The notes: a model not told the origin generated them from the letters alone. A DNA stretch of 64,000 nt from Streptomyces sp. NBC_00443 (GCF_036014175.1 NZ_CP107917.1:5022001-5086000); one strand, 5' to 3'; counted from the stretch's first letter, positions 1 to 10,034 are shown. Program-made: numbers and translations.

Positions 1-325
1 GGTCCCCGCGCTGCCGCTCGCGGACACGGTCAAGGAGGTCGAGCCGGCCGGCGTCACGGGCGAGCCCGAACCGGTGGTGGCCACCCCGCAGCGCGCCCGC
101 CTGCGTGCCGTACAGACTCCGCAGGGCTTCGACCGCGCCACGCTGATCCGCGCGCACGAGACGGTGAGCGACGACGTCACCGACGACGCGAGCATGGTCG
201 AGCAGCTCGGCCTCACCGTCGTGGTCGTGCCCGGCCACGAGGAGGCCTTCAAGGTCACGCGCCCGCTGGACCTGGTCCTCGCGGAGGCGGTCCTGGCGCG
301 CCGGAGGCTGAACGATGGCTTCTGA
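1..325 (+). CDS. ispD: 2-C-methyl-D-erythritol 4-phosphate cytidylyltransferase, 3' part
   Basis: The reading frame is open from base 2 of the window and ends with TGA at 323-325; the true start lies upstream. The visible 107 residues are the C-terminal part of IspD, the MEP-pathway enzyme that joins CTP to methylerythritol phosphate. The stretch LRAVQTPQGFDR followed by an acidic DDASMVEQLG and a final FKVTRPLDLVLAE is the usual IspD tail. The gene overlaps ispF by 11 bases, so the two are probably translated together. Product identity rests on these motifs and on the ispF neighbour. Confidence 0.9.
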   Translation, partial: VPALPLADTVKEVEPAGVTGEPEPVVATPQRARLRAVQTPQGFDRATLIRAHETVSDDVTDDASMVEQLGLTVVVVPGHEEAFKVTRPLDLVLAEAVLARRRLNDGF

Positions 326-836
326 CGCATCCGGCCTTCGGCTGCCGCCGGGTGAGCCCCTGCTTCCCCAGGTCGGCATCGGCACCGACATCCACGCCTT
401 CGAGGAGGGCCGCGAGCTGTGGTGCGCGGGCCTGAAGTGGGAGGGCGAGGGGCCGGGTCTCGCCGGCCACTCCGACGCGGACGTCGTCGCCCACGCCGCC
501 TGCAACGCGCTGTTCTCGGCGGCCGGCCTCGGCGACCTGGGACAGCACTTCGGCACGGGGCGCCCCGAGTGGTCGGGCGCCCCGGGCGTCGTACTGCTCA
601 CCGAGGCGGCCCGGATCGTGCGCGAGGCGGGCTTCCGGATCGGCAACATCGCGGTCCAGGTCGTCGGCCCCCGCCCCAAGATCGGCAAGCGCCGCGACGA
701 GGCGCAGAAGATCCTGTCGGAGGCGGCCGGAGCCCCGGTGTCGGTGTCGGGCGCGACCACGGACGGCCTCGGCTTCCCGGGCCGCGACGAGGGACTGATG
801 GCGGTGGCGACGGCGCTGGTGGTCCGGGTCGGCTGA
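315..836 (+). CDS. ispF: 2-C-methyl-D-erythritol 2,4-cyclodiphosphate synthase
   Basis: 173 aa, the normal IspF length. IspF cyclises CDP-methylerythritol phosphate to the cyclodiphosphate in the MEP isoprenoid pathway. The metal-site motif GIGTDIHAF (Asp and His, residues about 21-29), the HSDADV motif (about 52-57) and the C-terminal TTDGLGFPGRDEG loop are all present. The ATG lies inside the end of ispD, so the pair forms a two-gene unit. A short extra N-terminus of about 18 residues precedes the core; a later start is possible. Confidence 0.95.
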   Translation: MASDASGLRLPPGEPLLPQVGIGTDIHAFEEGRELWCAGLKWEGEGPGLAGHSDADVVAHAACNALFSAAGLGDLGQHFGTGRPEWSGAPGVVLLTEAARIVREAGFRIGNIAVQVVGPRPKIGKRRDEAQKILSEAAGAPVSVSGATTDGLGFPGRDEGLMAVATALVVRVG

Positions 837-958
837 GGCCGGTCGGCGGGCCGTCCCAGCGGCGGCCCGACCCGCCCCCACCGGCCTGCGCGTGACCACG
901 AACGACCAAACCGTACTTACGCACCAGGGCACTCCCATCCGCCCACTACCCTGGTGTC

Positions 959-2359
959 GTGACTATTCGCCTGTACGACACCAGCGCCCGGAAGATCCGT
1001 GACTTCACCCCGCTCCAGCAGGGCTGTGTCTCGATCTACCTCTGTGGCGCCACCGTGCAGGCCGCACCGCACATCGGGCACATCCGCTCCGGCCTCAACT
1101 TCGACATCATGCGCCGCTGGTTCGAGTACCGCGGCTACGACGTCACGTTCATCCGGAACGTCACGGACATCGACGACAAGATCATCTGGAAGGCGGAGCA
1201 GCAGGACCGCCCCTGGTGGTCCATCGGCTACGAGAACGAGCGCGCCTTCACCGACGGCTACACCGCCCTCGGCTGTCTCCCGCCGACGTACGAGCCCCGC
1301 GCCACCGGGCATGTCACCGAGATGGTCGAGATGATGCGCGGGCTCATCGAGCGCGGACACGCCTACGAGGCGGACGGCAGCGTCTACTTCGACGTCCGCT
1401 CCTGGCCCTCCTACCTGGAGCTGTCCCGGCAGGACCTCGACGAGATGCGGCAGCCCACCGAGGAGGGCATCACCGGCAAGCGGGACCCGCGCGACTTCGC
1501 GATGTGGAAGGCCGCCAAGCCCGGCGAGCCCGACTGGGAGACGCCGTGGGGCCGGGGCCGCCCGGGCTGGCACCTGGAGTGCTCGGCCATGGCGCACAGG
1601 TACCTCGGCTCCGCCTTCGACATCCACGGCGGCGGACTCGACCTGATCTTCCCGCACCACGAGAACGAGATCGCTCAGGCCAAGGCCTACGGCGACGACT
1701 TCGCCCAGTACTGGGTGCACAACGCCTGGGTCACCATGAGCGGCGAGAAGATGTCGAAGTCGCTCGGCAATTCCGTCCTGGTCTCCGAGATGGTCAAGCA
1801 GTGGCGCCCGATCGTCCTGCGCTACTACCTGGGCACCCCGCACTACCGCTCGACGATCGAGTACAGCGAGGAGGCCCTGCGCGAGGCCGAGTCGGCGTTC
1901 GCACGCATCGAGGGCTTCGTGCAGCGCGTCGTCGAGCTGACCGGGCACGTCGTCGAGCCGTCCCCCGAGGTGCCGCTCGCCTTCGCCGAGGCGATGGACG
2001 ACGACCTCGGTGTCCCGCAGGCGCTGGCCGTCGTCCACACCACCGTCCGCCAGGGCAACAGCGCACTGGCCGCCGACGACAAGGAAGCCGCCGTGGCGCG
2101 CCTCGCCGAGGTCCGCGCCATGCTCGGCGTCCTCGGCCTGGACCCGCTCGATGAGCTCTGGGCCGGCGAGTCCGATCGCGGCGAGGACCTCCACGGCGTG
2201 GTCGACGCCCTGGTCCGCATGGTCCTCGACCAGCGCGAGGCGGCCCGCTCCCGCAAGGACTGGACGACCGCCGACGCCATCCGCGACCAGCTCAAGCAGT
2301 CGGGCCTCGTCATCGAGGACGGCCCGCAGGGCCCTCGCTGGACCCTCGGCCCCCGCTGA
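959..2359 (+). CDS. cysS: cysteinyl-tRNA synthetase
   Basis: 466 aa class I aminoacyl-tRNA synthetase that charges tRNA-Cys in the cytoplasm. It has the HIGH-type motif PHIGHIRSG (about residues 37-45), the zinc-binding CSAMAHR and HHENE segments and the KMSKS loop GEKMSKSLGNS (about 261-271), with the CysRS DALR-like end. The start is a GTG at 959 giving MTIRLYDTS, a typical CysRS N-terminus. It stands 122 bases after ispF and is followed by a hairpin and rlmB, an order conserved in streptomycetes as far as I recall. Confidence 0.95.
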   Translation: MTIRLYDTSARKIRDFTPLQQGCVSIYLCGATVQAAPHIGHIRSGLNFDIMRRWFEYRGYDVTFIRNVTDIDDKIIWKAEQQDRPWWSIGYENERAFTDGYTALGCLPPTYEPRATGHVTEMVEMMRGLIERGHAYEADGSVYFDVRSWPSYLELSRQDLDEMRQPTEEGITGKRDPRDFAMWKAAKPGEPDWETPWGRGRPGWHLECSAMAHRYLGSAFDIHGGGLDLIFPHHENEIAQAKAYGDDFAQYWVHNAWVTMSGEKMSKSLGNSVLVSEMVKQWRPIVLRYYLGTPHYRSTIEYSEEALREAESAFARIEGFVQRVVELTGHVVEPSPEVPLAFAEAMDDDLGVPQALAVVHTTVRQGNSALAADDKEAAVARLAEVRAMLGVLGLDPLDELWAGESDRGEDLHGVVDALVRMVLDQREAARSRKDWTTADAIRDQLKQSGLVIEDGPQGPRWTLGPR

Positions 2360-2385
2360 CGGATTCCGGTCCCCGGAAGATCGAT

Positions 2386-2413
2386 TGTGCCGCCCGGGCC
2401 TCCGGGCGGCACA
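2386..2413 (+). terminator. hairpin between cysS and rlmB
   Basis: Perfect 12-bp inverted repeat (TGTGCCGCCCGG / CCGGGCGGCACA) with a 4-base loop just after cysS. No T-run follows, as is common for streptomycete terminators, so it may be partial. Confidence 0.6.
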
Positions 2414-2458
2414 CTGCATAGACGTACATAAGAACGCTTCACGACAGACAGGTAGGTC

Positions 2459-3400
2459 ATGGCCGCGAACAACCGCCGCATGTCCGGCAAGAAGGGCGCG
2501 CAGGTCGGCAGTGGCGGCCAGCGACGCCGGGGCCTCGAGGGCAAGGGCCCGACGCCGCCCGCCGAGATGCGCAAGGGACACAAGAAGAACCGCGTCGCCA
2601 ACGCCAAGGCGAAGCAGACCGCACGCCGCCCCGCTCCCAGGGGCCGCGGCGGCAAGTCCACGTCCGAGCTCGTCGTCGGCCGTAACCCGGTCGTCGAGGC
2701 GCTGCGCGAGGGCGTGCCCGCGAGCACGCTCTACGTCCAGCAGTTCATCGACAACGACGAGCGCGTCCGCGAGGCCCTCCAGCTCGCCGCCGAGCGCGGC
2801 GGCATCAACCTCATGGAGGCCCCGCGTCCCGAGCTGGACCGCATGACGAACGGCCTCAACCACCAGGGTCTCGTCCTCCAGGTCCCGCCGTACGAGTACG
2901 CCCACCCCGAGGAGCTGGCCGACGCGGCCGCGGACGAGGGTGAGGACCCCCTCATCGTCGCCCTCGACGGCGTGACGGACCCGCGTAACCTGGGTGCAGT
3001 GGTCCGCTCGGTCTCCGCCTTCGGCGGCCACGGCGTAGTCGTACCGGAAAGGCGAGCGGCCGGCATGACGGCCGGCGCCTGGAAGACATCGGCCGGCGCC
3101 GCGGCCCGCACCCCCGTCGCCCGCGCCACGAACCTGACCCGCGCCCTGGAGGCGTACAAGAAGGCGGGCATCGTGGTCGTCGGCCTCGCGGCCGACGGCG
3201 AGGCCGAACTCGGCGACCTGCAAGCCCTGGAAGGCCCGGTCGTCATCGTGGTCGGCAGCGAGGGCAAGGGCCTGTCCCGACTCGTGGGCGAGACGTGCGA
3301 CTTCCGTGTCCGCATCCCGATGCCGGGCGGCGCGGAGTCCCTCAACGCCGGTGTGGCGGCGGGGATCGTCCTCTACGAGGCGGCTCGCCGACGCGGCTGA
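2459..3400 (+). CDS. rlmB: SpoU/TrmH-family 23S rRNA 2'-O-methyltransferase (RlmB-like)
   Basis: 313 aa. The first 65 residues are Lys/Arg rich and look disordered, a feature of actinobacterial members. Then comes the substrate-binding domain starting VVGRNPVVEAL and the SPOUT domain with ALDGVTDPRNLGAVVRS (motif 1), VVGSEGKGLSRLV (motif 2) and IPMPGGAESLNAGVAAGIVLYE (motif 3), the knotted SAM site. It probably methylates the ribose of a 23S rRNA guanosine. Start ATG at 2459 follows GACAGGTAGGTC, a weak ribosome site. Exact target nucleotide cannot be read from the sequence. Confidence 0.93.
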   Translation: MAANNRRMSGKKGAQVGSGGQRRRGLEGKGPTPPAEMRKGHKKNRVANAKAKQTARRPAPRGRGGKSTSELVVGRNPVVEALREGVPASTLYVQQFIDNDERVREALQLAAERGGINLMEAPRPELDRMTNGLNHQGLVLQVPPYEYAHPEELADAAADEGEDPLIVALDGVTDPRNLGAVVRSVSAFGGHGVVVPERRAAGMTAGAWKTSAGAAARTPVARATNLTRALEAYKKAGIVVVGLAADGEAELGDLQALEGPVVIVVGSEGKGLSRLVGETCDFRVRIPMPGGAESLNAGVAAGIVLYEAARRRG

Positions 3401-3528
3401 ACACGCGTCCGTGGCGTCACCCGTGCGGGGTAATTCCGGTGACAGTGGTGCGACCTGCGCATCCTTGACGGGGTCCGGACAGATCGGGCCGGTCAAGGCA
3501 GTGTCCTAAGCACACGTCACTCGGTTAG

Positions 3529-5181
3529 TTGAGTGTGGACACCAGAACACCCCGCACACCCACGGGGGACCGCTCGTCGGGATACGACGACGCTCCCGCG
3601 CTGAGCATGGTGAAGGTGCCGAGCGATCCGGCGCAGATCATCGTCAATCACGCGAGTTTCCGCGTGTTGCTGGGCGCGTCGACCGGGCGCACCAAATCCC
3701 CCCGGATCGCACGGCACTTGAGCGCCACCGAGGACACCACCCGCATCCCCGTCGTCGGTGCGGCCGGCAGAGCGGGCGCGGCCACCGGCGCCCGCCGCCG
3801 AGTCGCCGTCTGGAACGGCACCTCCGCGCCCGACGACACCGGCGCCCACCGCCTGCTCCAGGCCGCGCGGGACGGCAGCGTCCGTCACGGCGAAGAGCCG
3901 GCCCCCGGCCTCGGCGGAGCCACCCAGGTCATCCCACGGGTCGACGTCGGCGGCTATGACGGCTATGACACCGGCTACGACGACGACTTGTCACGGACCG
4001 TCGAAACGCCGATCGTCGGCGCCCAGCGCACGCACGAATCCCTCGAGACCCGGCTCCTGCCCAACATGCGCACGGTCGAGAGCGCATACGACGAGGAACT
4101 CGTCTACGACGACGAGGAGTTCGCGGAAGACCCCCACGGTACGCACGCAACCGACGCGCCCCTCAAGCGGCCCGGTGGCGGCGACGACCCGGCCCGGCAC
4201 GCCTATTACCCCGGCCGCCGCATGAACCTCGGCGTCGTCCTCCTCCCGCTCCGGGTCTTCCTCGGCTTCATCTCCATCTACGCCGGCATGGGCAAGCTCT
4301 GCGACCCCGTCTACTTCGACGGCGGCAAGCGCGGCTCGATGGTGAAGTGGCTCAACACCCTGCACCCATGGGAAGTGGCCGAGCCCCTCCGCCAGTTCGC
4401 CCTGGAGCACCCGGTCGGCTCAGGCTTGGTCATCGCCTTCTTCCAGGTCATCGTGGGCGTCCTCACGGTTCTGGGATGCTGGCAGCGGGTCGCCGCGATC
4501 GTCGGCGCGCTGCTGTCGGCCGCGCTCCTGGTCACCGTCAGCTGGAAGAGCGTCCCGGTCTACGACGCCCCCGACATCATCTACCTCGCCGCATGGTCGC
4601 CCCTGATCATCGCCGGTGCCCCGGTCTACTCGATCGACGGCCGCCTCGCGGGTATGGCCTGGCGACGCCTCGGCCCCCGCGCCGACATCTGGGAGCTCCG
4701 CAGTCACGTCCTGCGCCGCGGCGCCCTGGTCACGCTGATCGTCACCGGCCTGACCCTCCTCGTCGGCTCGCTGCTCGGCGGCGCTGTCCGAGACGCCGAC
4801 CGTATCGTCGTCCCCGGTCCCGGCGAGGCCCCGCGCAACGAACTCCCGGGCTCCCCGCTGCCGCAGGAGCCCGGCCAACGGCACAAGAAGACGCCGTCGG
4901 CCTCCAACTCGCCCACGCAGGGCGCCACGTCGGGGGCGGCCACGCCGTCCGGCGCCGCGACGACGCCGGGCGCGACCAGCGACACGGGCAGCGCCGGGGC
5001 GGGTACGCCCAGCCAGACGCAGGGCACCGGGGGGCAGGCCCCGCCCCAGCAGTCCACTCCGGCCGACGAGGCGCCCAGCACCAGCACCGGCCCGACCTCC
5101 GGGGGCCCCTCCTCGGGCGGCGGCTCCACGGGCGGCTCCGACGCCGACGAACCCGGCCTGGTGGGCGGCTTGTTGGGGTAA
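3529..5181 (+). CDS. DoxX-family integral membrane protein with acidic N-terminal and Ser/Thr/Gly-rich tail
   Basis: About 550 aa. The first ~215 residues are hydrophilic and rich in Asp, Tyr and Thr with no domain I recognise. Residues ~225-420 hold four hydrophobic segments, beginning VVLLPLRVFLGFISIYAGMG and containing GLVIAFFQVIVGVLTVLGCW, typical of DoxX. The last ~130 residues are a Gly/Ser/Thr/Pro low-complexity tail, probably outside the membrane. The start could be the TTG at 3529 or GTG at 3535; neither has a clear ribosome site. DoxX proteins are linked to respiratory or redox membrane complexes, but the role here is unknown. Confidence 0.8.
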   Translation: MSVDTRTPRTPTGDRSSGYDDAPALSMVKVPSDPAQIIVNHASFRVLLGASTGRTKSPRIARHLSATEDTTRIPVVGAAGRAGAATGARRRVAVWNGTSAPDDTGAHRLLQAARDGSVRHGEEPAPGLGGATQVIPRVDVGGYDGYDTGYDDDLSRTVETPIVGAQRTHESLETRLLPNMRTVESAYDEELVYDDEEFAEDPHGTHATDAPLKRPGGGDDPARHAYYPGRRMNLGVVLLPLRVFLGFISIYAGMGKLCDPVYFDGGKRGSMVKWLNTLHPWEVAEPLRQFALEHPVGSGLVIAFFQVIVGVLTVLGCWQRVAAIVGALLSAALLVTVSWKSVPVYDAPDIIYLAAWSPLIIAGAPVYSIDGRLAGMAWRRLGPRADIWELRSHVLRRGALVTLIVTGLTLLVGSLLGGAVRDADRIVVPGPGEAPRNELPGSPLPQEPGQRHKKTPSASNSPTQGATSGAATPSGAATTPGATSDTGSAGAGTPSQTQGTGGQAPPQQSTPADEAPSTSTGPTSGGPSSGGGSTGGSDADEPGLVGGLLG

Positions 5182-5237
5182 CCCTGCCGGTGGACCTGGC
5201 TCCTTCGTCCACCGGCTGACCCGAGCAGCACAACGCA

Positions 5238-5274
5238 GATGGGCCCCGCACACACTTCGTGTGCGGGGCCCATC
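5238..5274 (+). terminator. strong hairpin after the DoxX gene
   Basis: Perfect 16-bp stem (GATGGGCCCCGCACAC with its complement at 5259-5274) and a 5-base loop ACTTC. It lies 57 bases after the DoxX stop. Confidence 0.85.
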
Positions 5275-5304
5275 GCTACGCCAGACCTTTCGATGCCTTC
5301 TCGA

Positions 5305-5412
5305 CGCCGGTCCGGGCATTTCAGCCCGTCTGGGGGTGCCCCCTCTGGGGGAGTTCGAGGACGAGGCCGTTCAGGCCGATAGGGGGTCCAGGGGGCGCAA
5401 CCCCTGGCGGGG
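5305..5412. repeat. dispersed streptomycete intergenic repeat, copy 1
   Basis: The gap 5275-5472 has no gene. It holds a mosaic repeat whose blocks recur inverted at 39885-39990: GGCATTTCAGCCCGTC, then GAGGACGAGGCCGTTCAGGC, then a G-rich hairpin. Such blocks are common between Streptomyces genes; no function is shown by the sequence. Confidence 0.7.
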
Positions 5413-5472
5413 TTGAAGGGGGCGGGGGCGGAACACGCCGCCGCAGGCATCCCGCCCCAACCGCCGGAGGCG

Positions 5473-6204
5473 TCAGCGCCCCAGCGCCGCCAGTTCCTTC
5501 GCCGCCTCCGTCAGGTCCTTCGCCGTGTCGATGGCTCGCCAGTAGGCGCCCTGCGGGATCGGGAACCCGGCCAGGCGGCGTTCGCGGGCCAGGTGGGGGA
5601 AGGTCGTGCGTTCGTGGTCGCCGCGCTCGGGGAGGAGGCCGGCGAAGGCGGGGGAGAAGACGTACACGCCCGCGTTGATCTCGAAGGTCGACGGCGGCGA
5701 CTCGATGAAGTCCGTGATGTGTCCGAAGCCGTCCGTCTTCACCGCACCCCAGGGAATCCGCGGTCGCGCGAGCGCCAGCGTCGCGACCGCGTCGCGCTCC
5801 GCATGGAAGTCCGCCATGTCGCGCAGCGAGAAACGGGTCCAGATGTCACCGTTGGTCGCGTACCAGGGCCGTTCCGGATGCGGCAGATGCGCCGCCGCGT
5901 ACTTCAGACCGCCACCCCGCCCGAGCGGCTCCGTCTCCACGACGGTCGTGACCCGCACCGGCAGCTCGGCCGACTTCAGCCAGTCCTGCAGCACCTCGGC
6001 GAGATGCCCACAGCTGACCACCACGTCGGTCACGCCCTCTTCGGCGAGCCAGGTGAGCTGGTGGCCGATGATCGGCGTCCCCGTACCGGGGATCTCCACC
6101 ATCGGCTTGGGCCGATCGTCGGTGTACGGGCGCAGCCGGGAACCCTGGCCACCGGCCAGGACAACGGCTTGAACGGGGCGGGACGCGGCGTTCGGATCAG
6201 TCAT
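5473..6204 (-). CDS. NTP-transferase family sugar-1-phosphate nucleotidyltransferase
   Basis: 243 aa. The N-terminal Rossmann-type motif VVLAGGQGSRLRPYTDDRPKPM is diagnostic of enzymes that join a sugar 1-phosphate to NTP (GlmU, RfbA, mannose-1-phosphate guanylyltransferase). A metal-binding TNGDIWT sits near residue 120. There is no C-terminal left-handed beta helix, so this is the short single-domain form. It is probably a mannose- or glucose-1-phosphate nucleotidyltransferase for cell-envelope sugars, but the substrate is not readable. It stands alone on the minus strand between a repeat region and an uncharacterised membrane protein. Confidence 0.85.
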   Translation of the reverse strand: MTDPNAASRPVQAVVLAGGQGSRLRPYTDDRPKPMVEIPGTGTPIIGHQLTWLAEEGVTDVVVSCGHLAEVLQDWLKSAELPVRVTTVVETEPLGRGGGLKYAAAHLPHPERPWYATNGDIWTRFSLRDMADFHAERDAVATLALARPRIPWGAVKTDGFGHITDFIESPPSTFEINAGVYVFSPAFAGLLPERGDHERTTFPHLARERRLAGFPIPQGAYWRAIDTAKDLTEAAKELAALGR

Positions 6205-6306
6205 GACCGAACTGTACGCGGCGCCCCGCTCACGGCATTCACCTGCAACCGTTCCTTAATCAGCCGTGACGGTCCGGAAGCGGAGTGTTCTCCGAAAAGG
6301 GGATGT

Positions 6307-6759
6307 CTAGCCCGCAGCGACCCCTGACGCGAACGCGGTGTCGCAGACGGGCCGGGCATACGACTGCGCCCGCGTCGGCCCGTACACACGGACCGCCGCA
6401 CGCCCCAGTGCACGGGCGATCGAGGCGCAGTGCCGCCCCAGCGACGGGCGGTCGTGGACGGCCTGCTGGAGGTGGGTGAGGGCGACGCCCGGGTCCTCCT
6501 CCTGCAGCTCGGTCAGGAGCTGGTCGCGCAGCACGTCCTGAGCGGCGCGCGGAGCGGCGTTCTTGGTGTCACGCGCGCTCGAGACGTCGGTCGCGGTCAG
6601 TACCGAGTCCGAGGGGTTCCCCGACCAGTTGACCCGGGTGACTGCGAGCGTCCCGGAGAGCACCAGGACGACGGGCAGGACGAGGGCGAGAGTGCGGCCG
6701 AGCTGGCGGGCGGGGCCCCGCTGGCCGCGTCGTGTCTGTTGGATGGTGGAGTGCTTCAC
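6307..6759 (-). CDS. uncharacterised membrane-anchored or secreted protein
   Basis: 150 aa. Residues ~22-42 form one hydrophobic helix (ALVLPVVLVLSGTLAV) after a basic N-terminus, so it is exported or anchored with the C-terminal part outside. The rest includes SSARDTKNAAPRAAQDVLRD and ends with two Cys residues (one near RHCAS, one near PVCDT) that could pair. No family is recognised. The codon pattern fits a real gene and it is well separated from its neighbours. In S. coelicolor a hypothetical gene occupies the same place next to msiK, from memory. Confidence 0.7.
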   Translation of the reverse strand: MKHSTIQQTRRGQRGPARQLGRTLALVLPVVLVLSGTLAVTRVNWSGNPSDSVLTATDVSSARDTKNAAPRAAQDVLRDQLLTELQEEDPGVALTHLQQAVHDRPSLGRHCASIARALGRAAVRVYGPTRAQSYARPVCDTAFASGVAAG

Positions 6760-6896
6760 GCGAGTGAGGGTAGCGTTCAGTACTGATATGGCGACATTTG
6801 GTCACCGTTTCGAGGGACGAAGAGGTGCCTCTTCCCCTGCGGCGTGTTGACGTACAGCACTCGAAATGGCCGGGTATGCCGGGGTATTTGTCGACA

Positions 6897-6936
6897 ACGA
6901 CAAGGGCCCCGCAGCGCTCTGCGGGGCCCTTGTCGT
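6897..6936 (-). terminator. terminator of msiK
   Basis: Perfect 18-bp stem (ACGACAAGGGCCCCGCAG at 6897-6914) with loop CGCT, 58 bases beyond the msiK stop on the minus strand. The rest of the 6760-6994 gap holds no convincing gene. Confidence 0.88.
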
Positions 6937-6994
6937 CAACCTGGGTGAATTACCCGGGGTTGTGCTGCCTTTACGTCCGGCGGTCGGCGTTCTC

Positions 6995-8086
<1,092 letters not shown>

Positions 8087-8303
8087 GATGAATGGGCCCC
8101 CTTCTACCGGCAGGAACGTGCCGGACGATCCGTTGTAGGAAGGTGGTTGGTTTAGTCCACATGTGCGGACTGGCTCTGGACGGTACCTGGCGTTCGCCTG
8201 ATCTGTCAGTACCCGGGGGCATGTGAACTTCGCGGAAATTTTCGACAGGGCCCACTCGGAACCTGGGTACACTGCTCGGGCGCGTGCGCGACAGCGCGCG
8301 CAG

Positions 8304-8378
8304 GCCTCCTTAGCTCAGTTGGTCCAGAGCGGCTGTCTTGTAAACAGCAGGTCGTCGGTTCGAATCCGACAGGGGGCT
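8304..8378 (+). tRNA. tRNA-Thr (anticodon TGT)
   Basis: A full cloverleaf can be drawn: acceptor GCCTCCT/AGGGGGC, D-loop TAGCTCAGTTGG, anticodon stem GCTGT/ACAGC with loop CTTGTAA (anticodon TGT), and T-arm GTCGG-TTCGAAT-CCGAC. No CCA is encoded. Confidence 0.95.
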
Positions 8379-8384
8379 CAATCA

Positions 8385-8413
8385 GCGGGGCGGTGTCGAT
8401 GACACCGCCCCGC
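8385..8413 (+). terminator. terminator of tRNA-Thr
   Basis: Perfect 13-bp stem GCGGGGCGGTGTC with loop GAT, starting 6 bases after the tRNA and followed by GGTTCGTTTTT-like bases. Confidence 0.85.
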
Positions 8414-8609
8414 GGTTCGTTTTTCATCCCCTCATTTCATTCGCCCGCCGAGCGACTTCGCCGGTCCGCGAATGCACCTTCGAACACCCTCATGTCCCCG
8501 CTGGGACACGGGACATGCTCAAAGTGGAATAGCATCGCTACTGCTAGTGTTCGTTCAGTCACAGTAGGCAATCAGCCTCAATGTACATGTAATGAAAACC
8601 GAGGGTTCC

Positions 8610-8846
8610 ATGCGCAAGCTTCACCAGGTCATGATCGTTGCGGCGGCGGCCGGCGGGCTGTCCGCCATCGGTGCCGGTACCGGTGTCGCGTACGAGAGCG
8701 GGCCGAGCGTGTCCGACCTCTACCGCCCCTACCAGGAGTGCAGCCCGCAGACGGTTGGCGAGGCCTCCATTCCGGTCGCGGTACTCGGTCTGTCCGAGAC
8801 CTTCGACACCACTTGCGGCCAGTTCAACAACGCCTTCACTGGCTGA
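8610..8846 (+). CDS. small secreted protein, PYQECSPQ family
   Basis: 78 aa. MRKLHQVMIVAAAAGGLSAIGAG is a clear Sec signal peptide (cleavage likely near residue 27). The mature part carries LYRPYQECSPQ, a hydrophobic IPVAVLGL stretch and a second Cys near CGQFNNAF, so one disulfide is likely. The same block is found in the longer protein at 11933-12418. The start at 8610 is chosen because CCGAGGGTTCC precedes it; the same leader precedes the paralogues at 12418 and 12855. The two-Cys, VAV-rich layout recalls rodlins, but that link is weak. Confidence 0.8.
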   Translation: MRKLHQVMIVAAAAGGLSAIGAGTGVAYESGPSVSDLYRPYQECSPQTVGEASIPVAVLGLSETFDTTCGQFNNAFTG

Positions 8847-8879
8847 GGTCGGCGGCTTAGTCGTGCGCGACGCCTTCCG

Positions 8880-8913
8880 CGGGCCCCTTCGGGGTCACCC
8901 CCGAAGGGGCCCG
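8880..8913 (+). terminator. terminator of the small secreted protein gene
   Basis: Stem GGGCCCCTTCGGGG with its complement CCCCGAAGGGGCCC and a 4-base loop, about 35 bases after the stop. Confidence 0.85.
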
Positions 8914-9181
8914 TTCATGTGCGGCTGCCCGGAGCGCGAGGCCGCTCCGTGGGCCCGTATGCGTTCGCTGCTGTCCTGAACTCCGGCGCACCGATGAGCG
9001 GTTGGTCCCCCGAGGACCAGTCACCCTCTGGTCGGTCCTTCACTTCGTAAGCGAAACGGCCCCGAACGTCCTGGACATGGACCGGACGCGGTGGCCCGTA
9101 TCTCCGATTTCCCGAGGGCACGGCGCGGCCGGTTCGCGGTGTATTGCGCTCGGGCACCCCCCGCAAAAGGAGACGCAACAC

Positions 9182-9544
9182 ATGTTCAACGGAAAGAAGA
9201 TCGCGGCTGTCACCGGGCTTCTCGGTGGCCTCGCCATGGCCTGTCTCGGTGCCGGCCAGGCTCACGCGGCGGGCCCGGGCGTCTGCTCGCTCGACCCCCA
9301 GGGCAACATCATCTGTACCCAGCAGGTCCAGGGTCAGACCCCCGAGGGTGACGGGTTCATCGTCCGCCGGTCGGTGAACTGCCAGCCCACCCAGCCCTTG
9401 ACCCTGCCCACTCCCGGACTTCTGTCCAACGGGCAGACGCGGATCGGCCCCCACATCACCTGCGCCGAAATGGCGCCCACGCCGGCCTCCGACACCAGTG
9501 ACACGAACGACGCGAGCCCGCTGCTTTCCCGCATCCTGGGCTGA
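9182..9544 (+). CDS. small secreted four-cysteine protein, copy A
   Basis: 120 aa. Signal peptide KKIAAVTGLLGGLAMACLGAGQ with a likely AHA-A cleavage. The mature protein has Cys at VCSL, IICTQ, NCQP and TCAE, giving two possible disulfides, and the pattern C-(6-8)-QGxIxC. A clear paralogue stands at 10353-10703. The start follows AAAAGGAGACG, a strong ribosome site. No known domain; probably a cell-surface or secreted protein of aerial growth, an inference from the neighbourhood only. A perfect terminator follows. Confidence 0.8.
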   Translation: MFNGKKIAAVTGLLGGLAMACLGAGQAHAAGPGVCSLDPQGNIICTQQVQGQTPEGDGFIVRRSVNCQPTQPLTLPTPGLLSNGQTRIGPHITCAEMAPTPASDTSDTNDASPLLSRILG

Positions 9545-9552
9545 GCTTCCGA

Positions 9553-9596
9553 CGGCGGATGGCCGGACCGGGTCAACCCGGTCCGGCCATCCGCCG
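9553..9596 (+). terminator. very strong terminator hairpin
   Basis: Perfect 20-bp stem beginning CGGCGGATGGCCGGACCGGG with loop TCAA, followed by TTTCG. It begins 9 bases after the upstream stop codon. Confidence 0.92.
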
Positions 9597-9716
9597 TTTC
9601 GTATGCCGACACGACACAAGGAAGGGTTAAAGGTCCCAAATTGCTACGGTTTGTTTGTATATGCTCACATTAAGTAGTCAACCAGGGCTTCGTGCCCGGG
9701 AAGAAAGGGTCAAACT

Positions 9717-10016
9717 ATGCGCAGGTTTCAGCGCGTTGCGGTCGTAGCCGCAGCGGTCGCAGGACTGTCCGCCTTCGGTGCCGCCGGCAGTGCCTTCGCT
9801 CACGAGGGCGACGGCTTTGACGGTCAGATCGTCTCCGCGGTGGCCACCTCGACGGCCAACGCGGTTGCCACGTGGGGCGCTCCGGCCGACAAGGCGCACG
9901 CTGCCCCGCAGGCCGCTCCGGAGGCTGCCCCGGCGGTTGCGCCGGAGGCCGCTCCCAAGGCCGCCGCGCCGGAGTACGGCTACGGCGAGTACTCCGCTCC
10001 GTACGCCGCTCAGTAG
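9717..10016 (+). CDS. small secreted Ala/Pro-rich protein
   Basis: 99 aa. MRRFQRVAVVAAAVAGLSAFGAAG is a signal peptide with cleavage near AFA-H. The mature part starts HEGDGFDGQIVSAVATSTANAVATWG and then becomes a run of APEAAP-type repeats ending in a Tyr-rich GYGEYSAPYAAQ. The start is related to the MRKLHK leaders of the neighbouring secreted proteins. No Cys. Likely surface exposed; the function is unknown. Confidence 0.75.
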   Translation: MRRFQRVAVVAAAVAGLSAFGAAGSAFAHEGDGFDGQIVSAVATSTANAVATWGAPADKAHAAPQAAPEAAPAVAPEAAPKAAAPEYGYGEYSAPYAAQ

Positions 10017-10034
10017 GGAAATGCCGAGGGTTCG

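Noticed and set aside
917..3496. 859-codon open frame on the minus strand
   Set aside because: It is the antisense shadow of cysS and rlmB; the translation is low complexity Val/Ala/Asp/Arg typical of high-GC shadows.
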